DNA from: Prunella strophiata
Taxonomy: Eukaryota > Chordata > Aves > Passeriformes > Prunellidae
Direction: 5' to 3'
Assembly: GCA_036583965.1 (NCBI GenBank)
Contig: JAZBQD010000013.1
Span: forward strand, 5,992,144 to 6,056,143
Length of the DNA: 64,000 nt
Position 1 is the stretch's first letter, and each line of letters begins with the position of its first letter. The notes under the pieces were generated by a model. The model was not told where the DNA came from, did no database searches, and was given only the letters and a program-made list of their open reading frames with translations. The position numbers and the translations under genes are program-made. Positions 1 through 12,300 of this stretch are shown one piece after another.

Positions 1-288
1 TCTCACCTGCAGCCCCCTGCAGCTACTGGGGGCATTTGAAAGGAAACCAGAAGAAGCCTGATGCACTGGGAGCTGTGCCAGACTCAGTTACAAGAGTAAC
101 TCTCCACTGAAAGAGTGACCCAGATCCTGGCAAAAAGGCAATGTTGAATGGCAGCTACTTAATTTTAGCTGGTAACCAGATGGACCAGGGAGTTGCCCAT
201 GTGCAAAGAAAAGGCATTAAGTTGCAAAATTCTCCCCAGAAAAGCTTTGGCCTTTAAAAAGAAACCTCAACCAACCAAGCAACCTCAC
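1..288 (-). other. Intron 18, partial
   Basis: Starts with GTGAGG at 288 and runs off the window. No further PPIL2 exon is seen in these bases. Confidence 0.75.
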
Positions 289-351
289 CTGTGCATCTGC
301 CTCTTCATAGGGATCAACAAAAACAGTTGTTGTCTCAATTCTTATTTCCTC
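289..351 (-). CDS. PPIL2: PPIL2 coding exon 18
   Basis: Encodes exactly 21 codons (424-444): [20 protein letters not shown] and Q. This is the end of the cyclophilin domain and the start of the C-terminal tail. The acceptor is CAG and the donor GTGAGG at 288. It is symmetric, with phase 0 at both ends. Remaining exons lie beyond the left edge. Confidence 0.95.
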
Positions 352-3300
352 CTGGAAGCAGAAGAGAAGAACAGTTATTCCATCTGCTGATTAAGTTGTG
401 CCATCTCCCCCTATTTTAGTTTCAAGAAGTGTCAGCAGAGTGACCAGCACTGTCATGTGAGGCCACTACCCCAGTGCTTCACACATACCTTGGGACGGTC
501 TGTTTTTGGGTCACTTTCCACATTCTCCATAGCAGTCAGAGTTTCAAAGCCACCAACCACCCTAAAAGAGGAAAGACATGTTATCCAATTGTCACAACAT
601 ACTCAAAATATTCCTACACCCATATATCTCATTTATGCCCATTACTCTAGCAGATTTTTAAATCATCATGTTTGGGGAGAGAGGAGTCAGCAATTGTGTT
701 TGGAAGACCTAAAATAATGTAATTCAGTGTGGAATATATGAATTTTTTCCTCAAATATGGGATTTGAATTTAAAATTAAACAGAACATGGAAAAGTCCAA
801 CACTCAGAGGCAAAGCAAAGCCCAAAACCTGGAAGCCACACAAACCAGCCAGATGAAGAACAAGTTTTTTTTCCTTTGTTTTCAAACTGTATATGAGACC
901 TAAGAGTGTTATCAGGAAGAGAATGGTAACTACAGCAGCATGGCAGAGCAGTGGCAGAGCTGTTTGCACTAATGCCACTAACACTGACAGCACAGGATTC
1001 CTCCAGAAGAACATCATGACTGTGAGCTCATGAGTGCCCTGGGAAGGCAGCAGAACATCAAGTCACAGCCACAGGGTAAGGCCAGGACACTTCTCAAAGC
1101 AGTTTTCACCTTAGATCCCTGGCTTCTCACTTTTCAAGTCAACATATCCAAACACTTGCTTGAAAATGTTTAAGGCTGAAGGCTTTCTGGACTGTTGGAT
1201 GTTTATTTTCAAAAAAAGTGTGGAACAATGGGAACATTCTAGAAAAGCATATTTAGAAAGGATAAATGGGGAAACCCAGACAATTATAATCCTGTCATCC
1301 TGTCATTTATCCCAGCAAAAGAATGGAATAGCGGAGACAGGACATGATTAAGAAAGAAAGGAAATAAGTAACAGCAATCAACAAGGTTTTGTGGAAAACA
1401 GTGTCTGTCAAACAACCTTCTATCTTTGAGACAACAGATGTGGTTAACAGGGATAACAGTGTCCACAGAACAGACTTCTGGAAGGCGGCTGATATTTTGA
1501 TTGAGGAACCAGAATGATATGAAGAGAATACAGTACACATTAAATAAAAAATTGGCTGACAGGTGTCAAAATCTAATTTTAAACAGGAACCACTGAGTCA
1601 GTATGTTTTCAGAGGGGTCCTGCTGGGATCAGCTCTTGGTCCCAGGGTATTTAACACTTTTATCCACCTCATCATCCACAATTAAATTTGAAAACAGCTA
1701 TTCTTAGAAGAGCAGTAAATAAAGAGGAAGACAGGCTGTTGATGCTGAGTGATCCAGATCCATTAGCAAAGCAGGCTGTAGCTGGACAACATCTGTTTTA
1801 ATAGAGCCAAGCCACATGGCCAGGAACCAAAAATACAGCCCATACTAACAGCTGTGGGACAATGAGAAACAGCTGTAATTCTCAAAAACACTGCCTCCAG
1901 GAGCCAGGGGAGTTTGGGGCCAGGAGATCAGCAGCAGGGGCAGGAATTGGCCACTGAGGAGTCCAGGGCTGCCCATGGGACAGAGCAAGCCAAGTTACTC
2001 CCAGCTTCCACAGGGGAGTAACTGTTTCGAAGCCTGATTGTTACTGGGACTACAGCACCAGCACAAGTAGGCTGGCAAGGGATGGGCAAATGAAATGGGG
2101 GGAAATCAAATTAAATGAAGCTGGAGGGGGAAAAGGATACCAAACTGGTGGAATATATAGAGCATTTTATCACCTAACTCTGCTTTCATATCAAAGAAAT
2201 AAGCAATGCCTTGACCAAAACACACATGATATTCAGTCACCTTTATACACTTTATACACTCATGCCAGGGTATTTCCCTCTCAAAGACATCTGTCCAGTC
2301 CCAGCATGGCAGAGTCTGCCTGACCTCAGACTCTCACCTGCCGTGGTCTCAGCTGATCCAATGGAGGAATTCACTTCCTACAGCATCCCCAGTGCCCTCA
2401 GTGCCACCCCATGGGCTGGGACAGGCTGTAACCACAACCAAAAGGACAAACCCCAGCACAGAGAATGAACTGAGACAGAGAGGGTGTTCTCACACCTGCC
2501 CCAGCACAGCTGTGCTTGCTCATGTGTCAGTGCTGCTCCAAACTCTATTCCCCAAGGGCCTGCTGATATTCTGTAATAAGGCTGTGACTTTTAGGTGCAA
2601 TTAAAACCCATGGATGCAGACTGGAACAGCCTCAGTTATTTGTGACTGGAAGGAGCAGACTGGGGAAGGCTGCACAGGGCTTGAGGACCCTGTATGAACT
2701 TTGGAAAGTTCATAACAAAAACTCAATTTTAAAATCTCTCTCCAGGCCAATATCAGATTCACTTATAATACTGGTGATTAACACCCAGCCGAAGATATAT
2801 TCACTATATTTTAACTGCCCCAAAGGAAACTTCTGATTTAATATTGGAGGATTTTCCAGCCAACAGCTCACTCATTATCTGCTTGTATGTTTTCATTTAA
2901 TTAGGTTTCTGATAATTTGAAATGGCCAGATCAGCTGTGCACTGGCAATCTCAGCTGAGTAATCCCTTAGCCCGTAGCTAGACCTCCCACAATATTAGCC
3001 CTAATGTATTTTACTGATGCTACCAGATCTTCAGTTGCTCTGCTAATTAAACTTTATTGGTAATATTTTGTCACTTGTACATTTTGAAAGGCTGTGATAG
3101 ACATGGCATTCACAGGTCATCAGTAAATGACCTAAATAGTCTATTTTGACATGACTGTTAAGGGCTAAGGGGGAAGAAGACAAAGTTGTTATGCCTGCAG
3201 AGCATGTCATTCTCTTTTCTTCTTCACTTCTTGTCTCTCAAATGGAAAATTGCTTCCTTTTCTCTCCCTTGCATTCTCCAACATTTTGCACAGAGTATCT

Positions 3301-6300
3301 CTGTGTACTACACTGTCAGCACAGTCAGCTCTCAATATATATTTTTGTCTTTATAAAGACAATGCTGTAATACTGATAAAAAATAAAAACTAATTTGAAT
3401 ACAAACCACCAGCTCAGAGGAGGGAGCTCTGACCAGAGGGACAGGAAATAATCTACAAGTCACTTTTGTTCAGGGAGCACTTGGGAGCTTTGTCAGGGTC
3501 AGGCCCAGCTGAGGCTGGTATCTGACCACTAAAAATCAACATCCAAAAGGACAAGGTCTGATTGCAAACATCATCCATCCAGTAAAAACTGAACTACACA
3601 CTAACCTGACAGTCAGAGCTGGATGCAAAAGAAATTGAATATTCCAAACTGTAAAGGCTTTTGCAAGCTTTCCTCTGATCTAAGAGAGACAAGGTATACA
3701 CAGGCCCTTGAAATGTTGCACATTGTTATTGTAAAACTCATGATGTTACATTGCAGCACTAAAATCAGTTTGATGAGATATAATGTGTCAAAGCCCATGC
3801 ACTGGCATCCCTCACAGCAACTGCTCCTCAGTGAATGAGGAAACCAACACACCAGAGAAGTTTTTGGGATTCTTTGCCTGCCCAACAACACATATTTGGG
3901 CCAAGAAAATAGCCCATACAAATTATATGTAGAAAATACCATCAGATAAGTGCATGTAAACATTTTGAAAATCCTCTAAAGAGTGAGCCACTACTTAATA
4001 TTATTATAATATTCAAGGAAATCTGTACATACATTTCAGTAAAAAAAAAATGCAGATTCCAGAAATTCAGGCTCACATCCCTTTATAGTCTTTGCAGGTG
4101 CTAAACGTGTGGCACAGACAGGGGCTGTTCACACGGTGTCGTCTGGTCTCGTGCAATGTCACTTCTGCCAAGCTGGGAGCCAGCATGGCAGGGAAAGGAG
4201 AAGGGCATAAACAAGTTTAACCTTTTCCACTGCTTCTGGCTCTATTCCTTTTATAAGGTGTCATACATGCTTTATCCTAAACTGACTGAGGTTTAAAAGG
4301 ATGACACCCTGCAGTGGAAAGGGTGACACTTTCAAGACACCGTTCACATCAGAACAACCAGTGAAACAGAGAGTTTGCTGTGTGCTTCCAGTAGATGTTG
4401 AACAGAGAAATTATGATCTCAGCTATATATTTAGCTCAGCAACCCTGAGACAGCTTGTATTTTTAGAGGAGCTTGATAAATGTTGCATTACATTTAAGCA
4501 TGAACGACAAGGCAGGTACATTTATGGTATTTTTTTTTCTGTTAGCATAGGAATGAAAACAAAAATGTGCCCTTACTTGTGCAATTCTGTTTTCTTGAAA
4601 GCTGGCTAAGTTAGCACTGGAAATCTTTGCATTTCACATTTAGACGTGTTATTAAAATCTTACTTCCTGTTAAGGCTCTTTTATGTAAACTAGTAACCTT
4701 GCTTCAAAACCACTGCCAATGCCTTTGCATGATGAAGAAGTGAAATATCCAGAGCAGGCTCTACCCATTTGCAATATGCCAATGAAGGTCTCACTGCACA
4801 TTAGTTAGTGCTGCCCCAAAGAAAAATGCATCTCCCCTGCAGGCCCAGAGACATTCACACGTGAATCTATTTCTCATACTTTTGTTTGGAAGAATTATAG
4901 GAATTAAGCCTTCTGTAATGCTGGGGATGGCAGTGAGCCAACATGATAGAGTTTCCTGGTCAGAAGATGATACAAGAACAATGTCTGGACTTTCTTTTTT
5001 TTTTAAAAAAAGCTTGAAACTACAAACAGAAAACAGAAAGAAAAAACGCTCTTTTGTAAACACATTCTGCCCCAAAGGTTATTTTTATAAAAAGGAGAAC
5101 ACACATTTATATACACACACAGAGGGAACAACACATATGTGCACAAACACGTACACTCAGGACAAAATGTTTTCTATGCATACACCCAATCTGCAATGGA
5201 GTGAGCAATTCAAATGTGCAACAAGGATGCAGCCAAAACATCTCCATCTCTCTGCTAGATAAGGGCTTAATCTAGCAGGCAAGACATGGTAATAAAGGGT
5301 GATGAAAAAATAAACCAACTTGGAAAAAAGCTGATTGAAACTAGACTCAACAGATGAACCTGGCATGAAAGGACTCCCCTGCCTTGGCACAGGTCCCTCT
5401 TCAGAGATCATACAACTGTTTTGGAAATGACAGCAGCCCTCATGCAGCTCCAACAGGCCAGTGCTCAGTGTGCAGCCATGGCTTCCACAGGGAGGCCTGG
5501 CTCATTTCCCCACCCTGCTCTTTGCTCCTGTCCTGGTGTCTGGGGAGCAGACTCTGCAGTGCAAAATTAGGTCAGTCTCCCTACACAGAATCAGCTCTTC
5601 TGCTGTCACACAGTTTCTCCAATCTTCAGATGTACTAAAGCAGAAGAGCTTCAAGAATATGAGTTTTCCAGCTTAGAAGCAACTGGGATTCACTGATTCA
5701 AATCATACGGGGAATGTTGCAAGTGGAAACAGACAATGTGTTACATAACAGTGCCTGGGTAACTGAATAATGCCTGGTAGTTGCTTTATGCAGCTAATTA
5801 CTTCAGAGGACAAGAGTTACTTTCATTGCCCCAGTCTACAGAATTGCAGTAGAAAGCATTAAACAGATTAAGGAATACTTAATACATAATGATACTGATC
5901 CAAGGGAAGAACTTTCTTCCACAAAAGCATCTGGCAAGGAGAGAAGGAAGAAAAGAGAAGAATAAGCTGAATGCATGTCAGCTATTGACTGATGCCTCCA
6001 GTCTGACCAAGCCTGAGGTTTCCCAAACCACCTTGTTCATTATTTCTGGGAACAAGAGAATTGAAGAATGAGCAGCAGAAACCTTGAGAGACAGTAAAAG
6101 TTATGCAGCTAAGCAGATATGTACAGCCTCATAGCAAAGAGAAAACTCTCCTTGACATACTCATCTCCTGTCTCAGTTGCCACTTTCTTTTCTCAGCTCT
6201 TGACAAACACAAGTAATGCTCTAATAAACACACAGAACTGCTGTACAGATAATTTCCAGCTTTGCCACTCTGACCACAACACTTTTCTCTCTGCTCTCTT

Positions 6301-9300
6301 TATTGCCCTTTGTTTTATTGTATCACATCACATCACATATTGCAACATGCCCTCATTTTCAAGCCCACCATGCTCTGTTTGTCCTAAATCTCACTCAAAA
6401 TTTTGAAAGCATTTTTCTCCTTCTGTTGATCACTTTCCACTACTATTTTAAACATGTACATTTTTATGTATGCCTTTAGCTTTGGAACAGGCTCCCAAAA
6501 AACATCAATGAAGCAATTTTGCTTTTTTTCCTGAAGCTTTCTTTTTGCAAAGGTGGTAGAAGGTAGGTTGAAATGGGTCACTGTCACAACTTCCCTGGAC
6601 CTATAGGCAACCTCTTTCCTACTTACGCAACTCTCAGGGACAGAGATTATGTTTCTGTTTCTGCTAATAAAGGGCAAATGTACCAGGTCTCTGATCCACA
6701 GGATCCATTGCAACAGGAAACATAACAACAACATGGATGGGATAAGCTTGCACCCAAATTTCATAAAGAACACCAAACAGGAACCTGAGCTCATCTGCTG
6801 TTTTAGCTGTAGTGTTCCTGTAGCTCCTGCAGGTCACAGCACAGCTGAGGCCCTGCCTGGAGCAGGGGTAGGAAGGAGACTCAGGCACAGAGCCCAGGGC
6901 AGCAGCAGGCAGGACCCTCCCCAGGCAGCAGCCCCCTGCAAATGCTTCTCATCCCTTCTGTGCAGAGCAAAAGCATGTCAGTTGGTTGATATTATCTCAG
7001 TTTCTAAATTAAACCTCTTACCAGCAAGCTAAAAGCCCACAAAAACCACCAGTTGGTTTTCATGTTAATTACATCATTCTCTAAGTCAGAAGAAATAGTA
7101 ATTACTAGAAATGGTAATTACTAATTTAATCTAGGCAGCTCTATTGGAGCAGGAAATCCATGCAGCCTGCAACACACCTCCAAGGGAAGGCATTCTGCTC
7201 TCACTCTCTGTTTTGGTTCCCCAGCCATGCCAGATTATCTCCTTTCTTTTCAGTACCAGCATCCTCATCACTGCCATGGTGAGCAGCACAATCATGATGA
7301 GCCCTTCCCTGTCCTCCAGGCACACCTTTCTGCTGAGACATGAAAATTCCAGTGCACCAAGGCAGACACATGTCACCTCTTCACTGTCCCACTGCCCAGG
7401 TGTGGGCATTAATAGATTCTCCTACATAAAAATTGTGTTGCAGACCAGTGGGGACATGAATAAGATGCATTTCCAGAAAAGGCACTTCTCAATGTTGCAT
7501 CCCACAAAGGACCAAAGAAACAAAGAAAGTAGTAGGGAATGGTTGCCCTTTCACTCTTTTTTGTTCTCCTAAGTATGGAAAGCCTGCTGAAAAGTTCTAT
7601 ACAAATTACAAACAGGTCAAACTGTGCTCTCCAAGATACCTGTGTGACACTAACACAGACCAGAGTCACACAGGAGTAGCTGAGAGTACAGTTCAGATCA
7701 GAGTATTTAGGTTTTTATATTAACTATAATAAGTATTATATTAATAATTAATAATAAGTAATCCTCAAATCTATATGAAAGTCACAACAGGCCAGTAAGC
7801 ATCCAGTTAACAATACAATTAATCACTGATGGAGACAAAGAATCCTGATATCATGGGTTCATTCTGCTCTTAAACCTAGATCTTATTCCTAGATATGCTT
7901 TCCAGATATTATTGTGCTATAATCAGCTCAGATATAGTCACCAAATCCTGGAATCACCCAGGATCTAAAACAGCAAACTGAAGTTGGAGTTTTACTAGAG
8001 GTACAATCTCTGGCATCTTCTGGCTTTTATGACTTTTAAAAACAATGCAGGATGGATTGTTTGATGACAAAATGATGGATTTTGATGACAAAATATAGAT
8101 CTTAAGAGCTACACACATCAACCTTTTATTACTAAATTTGTAGGTAAATTCAATTATTCAATAATTCAACTTGTAGATTAATACAGACTGACTGGGATAC
8201 ATATATCCCAGCACCTTAATTTTTACCTTCTTTGAATTGATCTTAATTTACATGCCAGACAGATCAGAGTAAAATTTCCCTGCTCTGTGTTCATATGAAG
8301 ATGTCACTCAGTTTTCATCCAGGGAGCCAAATATGATTCTAAACAAACACTTTTTATAAACTTTTTCCAGTGTATTTCAGCTAAAAATATAAGCAGCACC
8401 ACTTCTTCACTCTGGGACCTAAGCTCAGATTTCTGTTACAGCAAAGACAATTCACAAATTAACACAGTCTTTGCTAAAACTGCAAAAATCTCTGCTATAT
8501 ATGCTGAAGCAGATTTACCTGGACTAAGTAATTCCTCTCTAAAGGGCAACATACAGTGTGAAACAGCATCTGAGCTATTTTGCTCACAAGGTACTTGAGA
8601 TATTCAGCACAGTGTGAAGGCTTTGGGGAGCACACTCCCTGCACCACAGAAAGCTCAGCTCCTCTCCAAATCCTTTCCTGGTGAATTCTGGTAAAACTGG
8701 AGCACACTGGGGAAACACAGCAAAGCCACTGGAGGACTACACAGGATGCTCACAAGGCCAGGCTGCACCCAGAACTGAAGACCAGGCACATTTTCAGCTG
8801 AGCTGACCTAACACAGACATTACTTGATGAGGTGGCCAGCTCAGGTTAACAGCATTACTGTAGGGGATTTGAAGGGGTTTTTGCAAGGTGGACTCAAATT
8901 GTTGCTGAAGTGAAATTGTCCTAAGATCTGGATAAGGTAACTCCTCCAAGAATTACTGATTCTCAGTTTTTGGTATTAGAATTTGCTTTATTTATCTGCT
9001 TTCAAGAAAGGACAAGGGAACTCTGAATTTTTCTAGGACAAACCTGAGAAAGAAAAGAAAAATACATTTCCAAGAGCAATTATTGAAGAATCAGTATTGG
9101 AACTAACAGCACTAAAATAAAGTGCCATTAAAATGAAGCAGTTTCTGCCTCAAAATGTTGCAGGCAGGGAAGATGGATTAAATATATCACTTTCACTGTA
9201 CAGCACAATTGCATGACATTCAATCAAAGTAAACAGCACATGGTTCTATTTTCCATTGCTGACTTCCAAATTAATAAAACCATGAAAGGAATAAAACCCC

Positions 9301-12300
9301 AAATCTACAAGTAAAAAAATTGTAAGATTCTCAGGAACTCCCAGTGCAGCAGGTTAGCAACATTCCCACTCCTGCCATGCACAAGGGATGTCTGAGAACA
9401 GCTCTGCTCTCCTTGGTAAATACCAAGTACCTGCAGCAGAGGAAGCAAAGAGCAAACCATAACAAAGACTTTGTATCTTCTTCTTCAATAAATACCTTAA
9501 TCTTTATAATGTGAAGACTTCACTGGAAAAGACTTTCAGAAGAGACTTTATAAGGAATGAAGTTCTCTCACTGTCTGGGCATTGGCAGTATCTTTATATA
9601 AGTGTGCATAAATATACAGATTTTATACCAGTGATAATAGTCAGGAAGAATAGAAAGGAAGAATAAAATAAAAAACAATAAGAAGGGCCAAAAGACCTAA
9701 TCTATGCAGAAGCTCTATGCCATGATGAAGAACAGTCCTTGTCATGACTAATTTTTCAGCTGATGGCTCATAAGAGGATGAAAGCAGTATTGAAGAGCTA
9801 ATCTCTTGTGTCCCAGCAATTAACATGCACAAATATTAACATGGTTCATTACATGATGATGATTACTTTGCTCATGACTCCTGGAGGGCCTCCCACAGAA
9901 GGGAAGTGAGGCAACTTACAGTGATGGAAGGAGAAAAAAAGGCAGGGTCTGCTGACTGGCATTGGTGCAATATTGCCCACCTACTCATGACCAAAGAACT
10001 GTGAGCTGGGATTTTGCTCCAGTTCAATTACAAGAGTCACTACATTCTTCTCTTTAGGCTTCAGACACACAAGGGATGATGTCTGCTATGCTGCTGCCCA
10101 AATTATCCTTCACTTACCTTCCAAAAACTGTGTGCTTCTTGTCCAGATACGCACAAGAGCGGAATGTGATGAAGCTAGGAGGAATAAAAATAGAACAGTT
10201 ACCACATTGTCCCACTGACCCTCAACAACAGCCAGTAAGTAATGCTTAAAAACACAAAGTCTGCAAAAGCTTTTGGAGAGAAGCCAAGCCCCTCTCCCTC
10301 TCTGGCTCTCTCTGGAAGGCCTGTGGACCAAACACTCTTTAACTCCTCAGTTTTGTAGGTTCCACCTGGATTTCTGGAGTTTTGGCTTCTCACTTTTGAA
10401 CACACTAACATTTTTAAACAATACTCCAAGAGTGGGGCCTTGCAGCAAGTCCAAAATTAATCTGAGCATCTGCCTCCTTGGCCATGAAGGCCTTGGGAAG
10501 CTCATGCAGGACAGGCAGACGTGTGTCCTGCTTGGGAAGAACATTTCTGTGCATGATGGGCAGCTTGTATCCAGCAAATGAAGTTACATGACACAACAGC
10601 CTCTGCCGGTGTAAACTTCTGTTTTCTGGATATTTACTTTTTGCATTTCTCTTCCCTTAAACTGGCCTGTTGGTGATCCATTTCTCCTCTGGACAGAGCA
10701 CACTTGTGCTCCAGATACAAAAATCCCAGAAGAAAATTTCAAAGTGTCAAAAGTAATTAACTGGACTTTTAATTTTGGGGGCTGTACTTTTAAACTTAAA
10801 CATGGGAACTAAAACACTAATCCAAAACAACCTTTACTACTAAAGCTTTTCTCTAAAGCTTGATGCTTCTTTGGAAGTCTTGGACTACAAATGTATGAGA
10901 CAAAGGTTTCCACAGTGTGGTCTGCAGCCCACGATGGCCTGTCTTGGCTGGACATGCAGTGCTGGCTCTCCTCCCTGTCTCCATCTGTTACACTACATAG
11001 GAGACAGCTAAAAATATATAAGCATTCCAAAAGCACTTTTCCATATAAGCAATCTGCCTCAGGAAGTTATATGATTGTAAATAGGAGCAGCTGTAATGTT
11101 CCAGACAGTCTATTAAGATGTAGCTTGCCCTAGGAAAGCATTGGGATGCTGTGCAGAATGCAAACTCCTACATGGGATAGCACTTTATTCCTGGATATCC
11201 AATACTTAAAATCATCACATGGTCAGTTATGTAGCATTGTAATAAAAACCCCCTGAGAAATAGCAAATACACAGGGAAAGCTTCTCATCTGTCACTGCAG
11301 TCAAAATAAATTAAAGACAACAGAATTAACATAATTCAGGATGGTTCCAGAGAAGTCCTGAGCATTATTCAAGCATCACCTTGCAGGGGGGACCCAGCTC
11401 CCTCTGCCCTGTAGTGCCTGTCACCTATGGGGAGAGCTATTCACAGAGTTCCTAAGGCTAGAGGAGATGTATCCAAGTCCTGCCTAGGAACCTTTATAAA
11501 TATGGGCAACTGGACTCTCTTAAGCACTTACATCTAAAGGAATTTCATATTTCATTTGCAAATTTTAGGAGAACATACAATCACATTTAGTGCAGCAGAT
11601 AATGTGACTCATAATGGCACATCACTTATGGTCTCTGTAACTTCTGTTATTAGAATCCCCCTTTTTTTTTTTTTAAGAAAAAAAGAGGAAAGAAGCCTCT
11701 ACTCTCCCCTAATTTAGCACGTGAGAGCTGGCAGTAACCTTCAAATCCAAAATAAGTTGTACAGCAACTTGATCCAGCAAACTGCCCCACACGTGCTTGG
11801 GCTTAAGAATGCAAGTAAGCCTAAGAATGTGAGGCCCTGAGACAAGCCCTTGTGTTCAATTAAAGCAAACCACACTGCTGCAGAGTTTACAAGCCATCCT
11901 AACACAGCATCACAAACAGCAAGACCTGCTCCCTCCCTCCCTCCTCAGTGCCAAGTCACAGTACTACACACACACACACTCTTACTCTTTCCTGGGGTTC
12001 CCAATAAAAGGACAATTTTTTATATTACAGTACTTACAGAGCAACCAATAAACAGTTGGCTCAAAGGGACACAGAACATTTTTAAAGGACTGCAGGCAAA
12101 CACCCATATAAATGTTACACATGAACAAGGCCATTACAACTTCAGTATCTTTAAGTTTTCTCTCATTTTAGTCCTCATTCTGCTTTTGTACATTGGAAAC
12201 CAATTATTCTCAATCTCAGATTGTACACTCTGCCATGTCTGGGTCTACACTTTTCAACAGAGCAGAACTGTTCTCATTTATTCCCTTAACTGAACTTTAC

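Larger units (their letters stand above)
562..10117 (-). other. Intron 16 (9.6 kb)
   Basis: AT-rich intron. A decayed LINE fragment lies at 1271-1870. A stretch at 2885-3165 has conserved-element style, with two TAATTA sites. (ATCAC)3 is at 6322-6336 and a 22-base imperfect duplication at 8051-8094. The remaining sequence shows nothing I recognise. Confidence 0.7.

Noticed and set aside
11850..12293. 147-codon open frame on the plus strand in intron 15.
   Set aside because: It includes a simple CA repeat and hydrophobic low-complexity sequence, with no known homologue.
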